Of a stretch of DNA of 64,000 nucleotides, positions 62,720 to 64,000 are shown in pieces. The position numbers and the translations under genes are program-made. The DNA is from DATKFM01 sp963851215. Lineage in GTDB: Bacteria; Pseudomonadota; Alphaproteobacteria; Dongiales; Dongiaceae. The stretch's first letter is position 1; each line of letters begins with the position of its first letter. The stretch is from the NCBI GenBank assembly GCA_963851215.1, contig CAWKOG010000015.1, forward strand, positions 313,347 through 377,346, read 5' to 3'. The notes below the pieces were generated by a model that searched no databases, was not told the DNA's origin, and saw nothing but the letters and a program-made list of their open reading frames with translations.

Positions 62720-63374
62720 CTAGTCGTGAACGATCACGTTGAGAAGCGACGTATGGACCTTCAAAGTGCCGTTGTATTCGATGAAGCCGAGCTTCCGGAA
62801 CTTGTTCATGAAGGAGTTGACCCGGGACCGGGTCGTCCCCACCTTTGCCGCCAATATCTCCTGATTGATCGGGGCAATGACGGTCTCCAGCTTCCCGTCC
62901 TTGCCAAAATTGGCAAGCATCAGGAGTATCCGCGCCAGGCGCTTCTCGCTTGAATTGAACAGCTGATCGACCAGATCCGCTTCGATCTGGGCATTGTGGG
63001 ACAGCAGGAATGCCATGAACATCTGAGAGAACTTCGGATCGTCCCGAAGCACGCGTACCATCGTATTCTTCTCAATCCTGACGATCGCACACTCTGTCAT
63101 CGCGCTCGCTGTGGCTAGGTGCAAAGGCTGGCCGGTAAGGCATCCCTCGCCGAAGAAATCGTCCCGGCTCCAGCATCGCAACAACTCGTTCCTTGCCTTC
63201 CTCCGATACAACGGTGATTTGGACCTTGCCCTTCTCAATGTAGAAAACCGCATCGGCGGCCTCCCCCTGGCGGAAGATCGGCTGCTCGCGTTGGTATTTT
63301 GCGACGGTTTTGCCGGGCCCAACGGATGCAAGGAAGGATTGGGCAGCGGATTGTTGAACTTTCTTTCGTGCCAT
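62720..63374 (-). pseudogene. CRP/FNR-family regulator, one frameshift
   Basis: 217 residues corrected. Start MARKKVQQSAAQSFLASVG (63374). Cyclic-nucleotide-type sensor: REQPIFRQGEAADAVFYIEK, VSEEGKERVVAMLEPG; an extra base at about 63164 (GGGACGA for GGGCGA); then DFFGEGCLTGQPLHLATASA, MTECAIVRIEKNTMVRVLRD. HTH_CRP: INQEILAAKVGTTRSRVNSF, MNKFRKLGFIEYNGTLKVHT. No FNR iron-sulphur cysteines near the N-terminus. Its 3' end is duplicated at 63582-63655. Confidence 0.83.
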
Positions 63375-63681
63375 CGTCTGAGTTCCACATCACAGGCAAG
63401 TCACCCCATATTATACTATGGGTGCAACGAAATATGTTCGTTTAGTTAAGCAAGAGAATCAGGGGGTTGGTCATTGAGCGGCGCGCGGCAATCGAACAAC
63501 TGTGTAATCAATTGAACGGAGACAGCGCGCACGGGGTCACGTAATGGAGTTTCGATCGGCCTCGCTAAGGGAAAGGCAACACCTTGAAGCTGCACACCTC
63601 GCTTCTCAACGTCATCGTTCACGACTAGGTCTGATCCATCGTTGCGGCGCCGGCGCGTCGCCTAAATTCAATTCAACTGTT
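63375..63681. other. Intergenic region with crp 3' fragment
   Basis: About 300 bp upstream of the CRP/FNR gene. It contains a presumed promoter, with CATATTATACTATG resembling a -10 region near 63408-63421, and the duplicated fragment at 63582-63655. No complete gene is visible. Confidence 0.5.
63582..63655 (+). repeat. Inverted partial duplicate of the CRP/FNR 3' end
   Basis: The plus strand here reads LKLHTSLLNVIVHD then a stop, and continues past it with GATCCATCGTTGCGGCGC. The CRP/FNR gene on the minus strand ends LKVHTSLLNVIVHD followed by nearly the same downstream bases (about 62695-62769). So about 75 bp including the 3' flank is duplicated in opposite orientation, at an estimated 85-90 per cent identity. 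Confidence 0.75.
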
Positions 63682-64000
63682 CTATCTGTGGATCTTGAGT
63701 AATGCGCTCGTCGCCCCATCGCCAATTGCCGTCCTGGCCGAGATCCATTCGCATCCATCGTTGGTAAATCGAACATCGCCGAGATTGTGGGAATACCATA
63801 AGCCGCCATTGTTCATTTGCTGCAGAGCACGTCTTTCTGCGATAAACACGAGGCTTACCTGACGACTTGCGCCGTGTTCTCTCATACAAAGGGACCCTCT
63901 CATGCTCTACGAGGTTCCTGACGCCACTCGAATTGAGGATCAGCTTCGGCCGAAACAATGCCAGCACGGCAACAACGATGACGACGAAACCAGCAATATG
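63682..64000 (-). CDS. Hypothetical protein, partial, possible frameshift
   Basis: The minus strand from the right edge reads AGFVVIVVAVLALFRPKLIL, a likely membrane helix, then a polar stretch. A second frame (63682-63903) gives QVSLVFIAERRALQQMNNGG, LWYSHNLGDVRFTNDGCEWI, SARTAIGDGATSALLKI, which has good protein character. They may be one gene broken by a single-base insertion near 63880-63910 and starting beyond the window. Family unknown. Confidence 0.35.

Overview
The window is GC-rich, densely coded DNA of an alphaproteobacterium, probably a Rhodospirillales-like lineage. The evidence is a complete ethylmalonyl-CoA pathway core (mcd, ccr, ecm), an etfBA-hbd operon, COQ7-type ubiquinone synthesis, two PAS_5 proteins, DUF2852 and DUF1045 genes, and an argH-lysA arrangement typical of that class. 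The genus cannot be resolved from the sequence alone.

Positions 1-8900 hold housekeeping genes: argH, a small lipoprotein reading frame and lysA (running off the left edge), a TlpA-type thioredoxin, etfB-etfA-hbd, a PduO-type cobalamin adenosyltransferase, a HIG1-like membrane protein and a HAD hydrolase. Positions 9000-24200 carry mcd and ccr, separated by a 30-nt inverted repeat, and ecm. Between and around them are a frameshifted Tat-type hydrolase, a BioD-like NTPase overlapping an ABC exporter with a degenerate ATPase domain, an AraC regulator, a DUF2380-like secreted protein, and a TetR/DUF2852 pair with a palindromic operator. ETF (electron acceptor of Mcd), the adenosyltransferase (cofactor of Ecm) and hydroxybutyryl-CoA dehydrogenase make the first 22 kb a coherent C2/C4 acyl-CoA assimilation neighbourhood.

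Positions 24200-42250 hold an RTX repeat protein beside a HlyU-family gene, a fused CydDC-like ABC transporter divergent from a LysR gene, an isochorismatase, a GYD-domain protein, and then three consecutive tandem paralogue pairs (CHAP, PAS_5, Nudix). A retropepsin-like protease, terC, gluQ, a carboxylesterase, an HNH nuclease, coq7-dsbB-yqaA and tRNA-Leu(CAA) follow.

Positions 42700-59660 are one phosphonate-use locus. It has two PhnCDE-type importers, a PhnM-like amidohydrolase (phnM2), a methyltransferase, phnF and phnGHIJKLM. A DUF1045 gene, phnN, a PhnZ-like HD oxygenase gene and the second transporter phnCDEE complete it. Three Pho boxes with the canonical 11-bp periodicity sit in front of phnM2, phnD1 and phnC2, and a GntR-type palindrome sits between phnF and phnG. 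Import under phosphate starvation would feed C-P lyase (PhnGHIJ with PhnK/L), PhnM and PhnN, giving PRPP and phosphate.

Positions 59660-64000 look rearranged. An adenylate cyclase/TPR gene lies between two diverged direct repeats, followed by a 5'-truncated inositol-phosphatase-family remnant, a secreted repeat protein, a CRP/FNR gene and an inverted partial duplicate of that gene's 3' end.

A striking global property is 18 apparent single-base frameshifts, 15 of them after position 44 kb. In each affected gene the frame is restored by one base and catalytic motifs survive. This looks more like indel sequencing error than gene decay, but only resequencing can decide.
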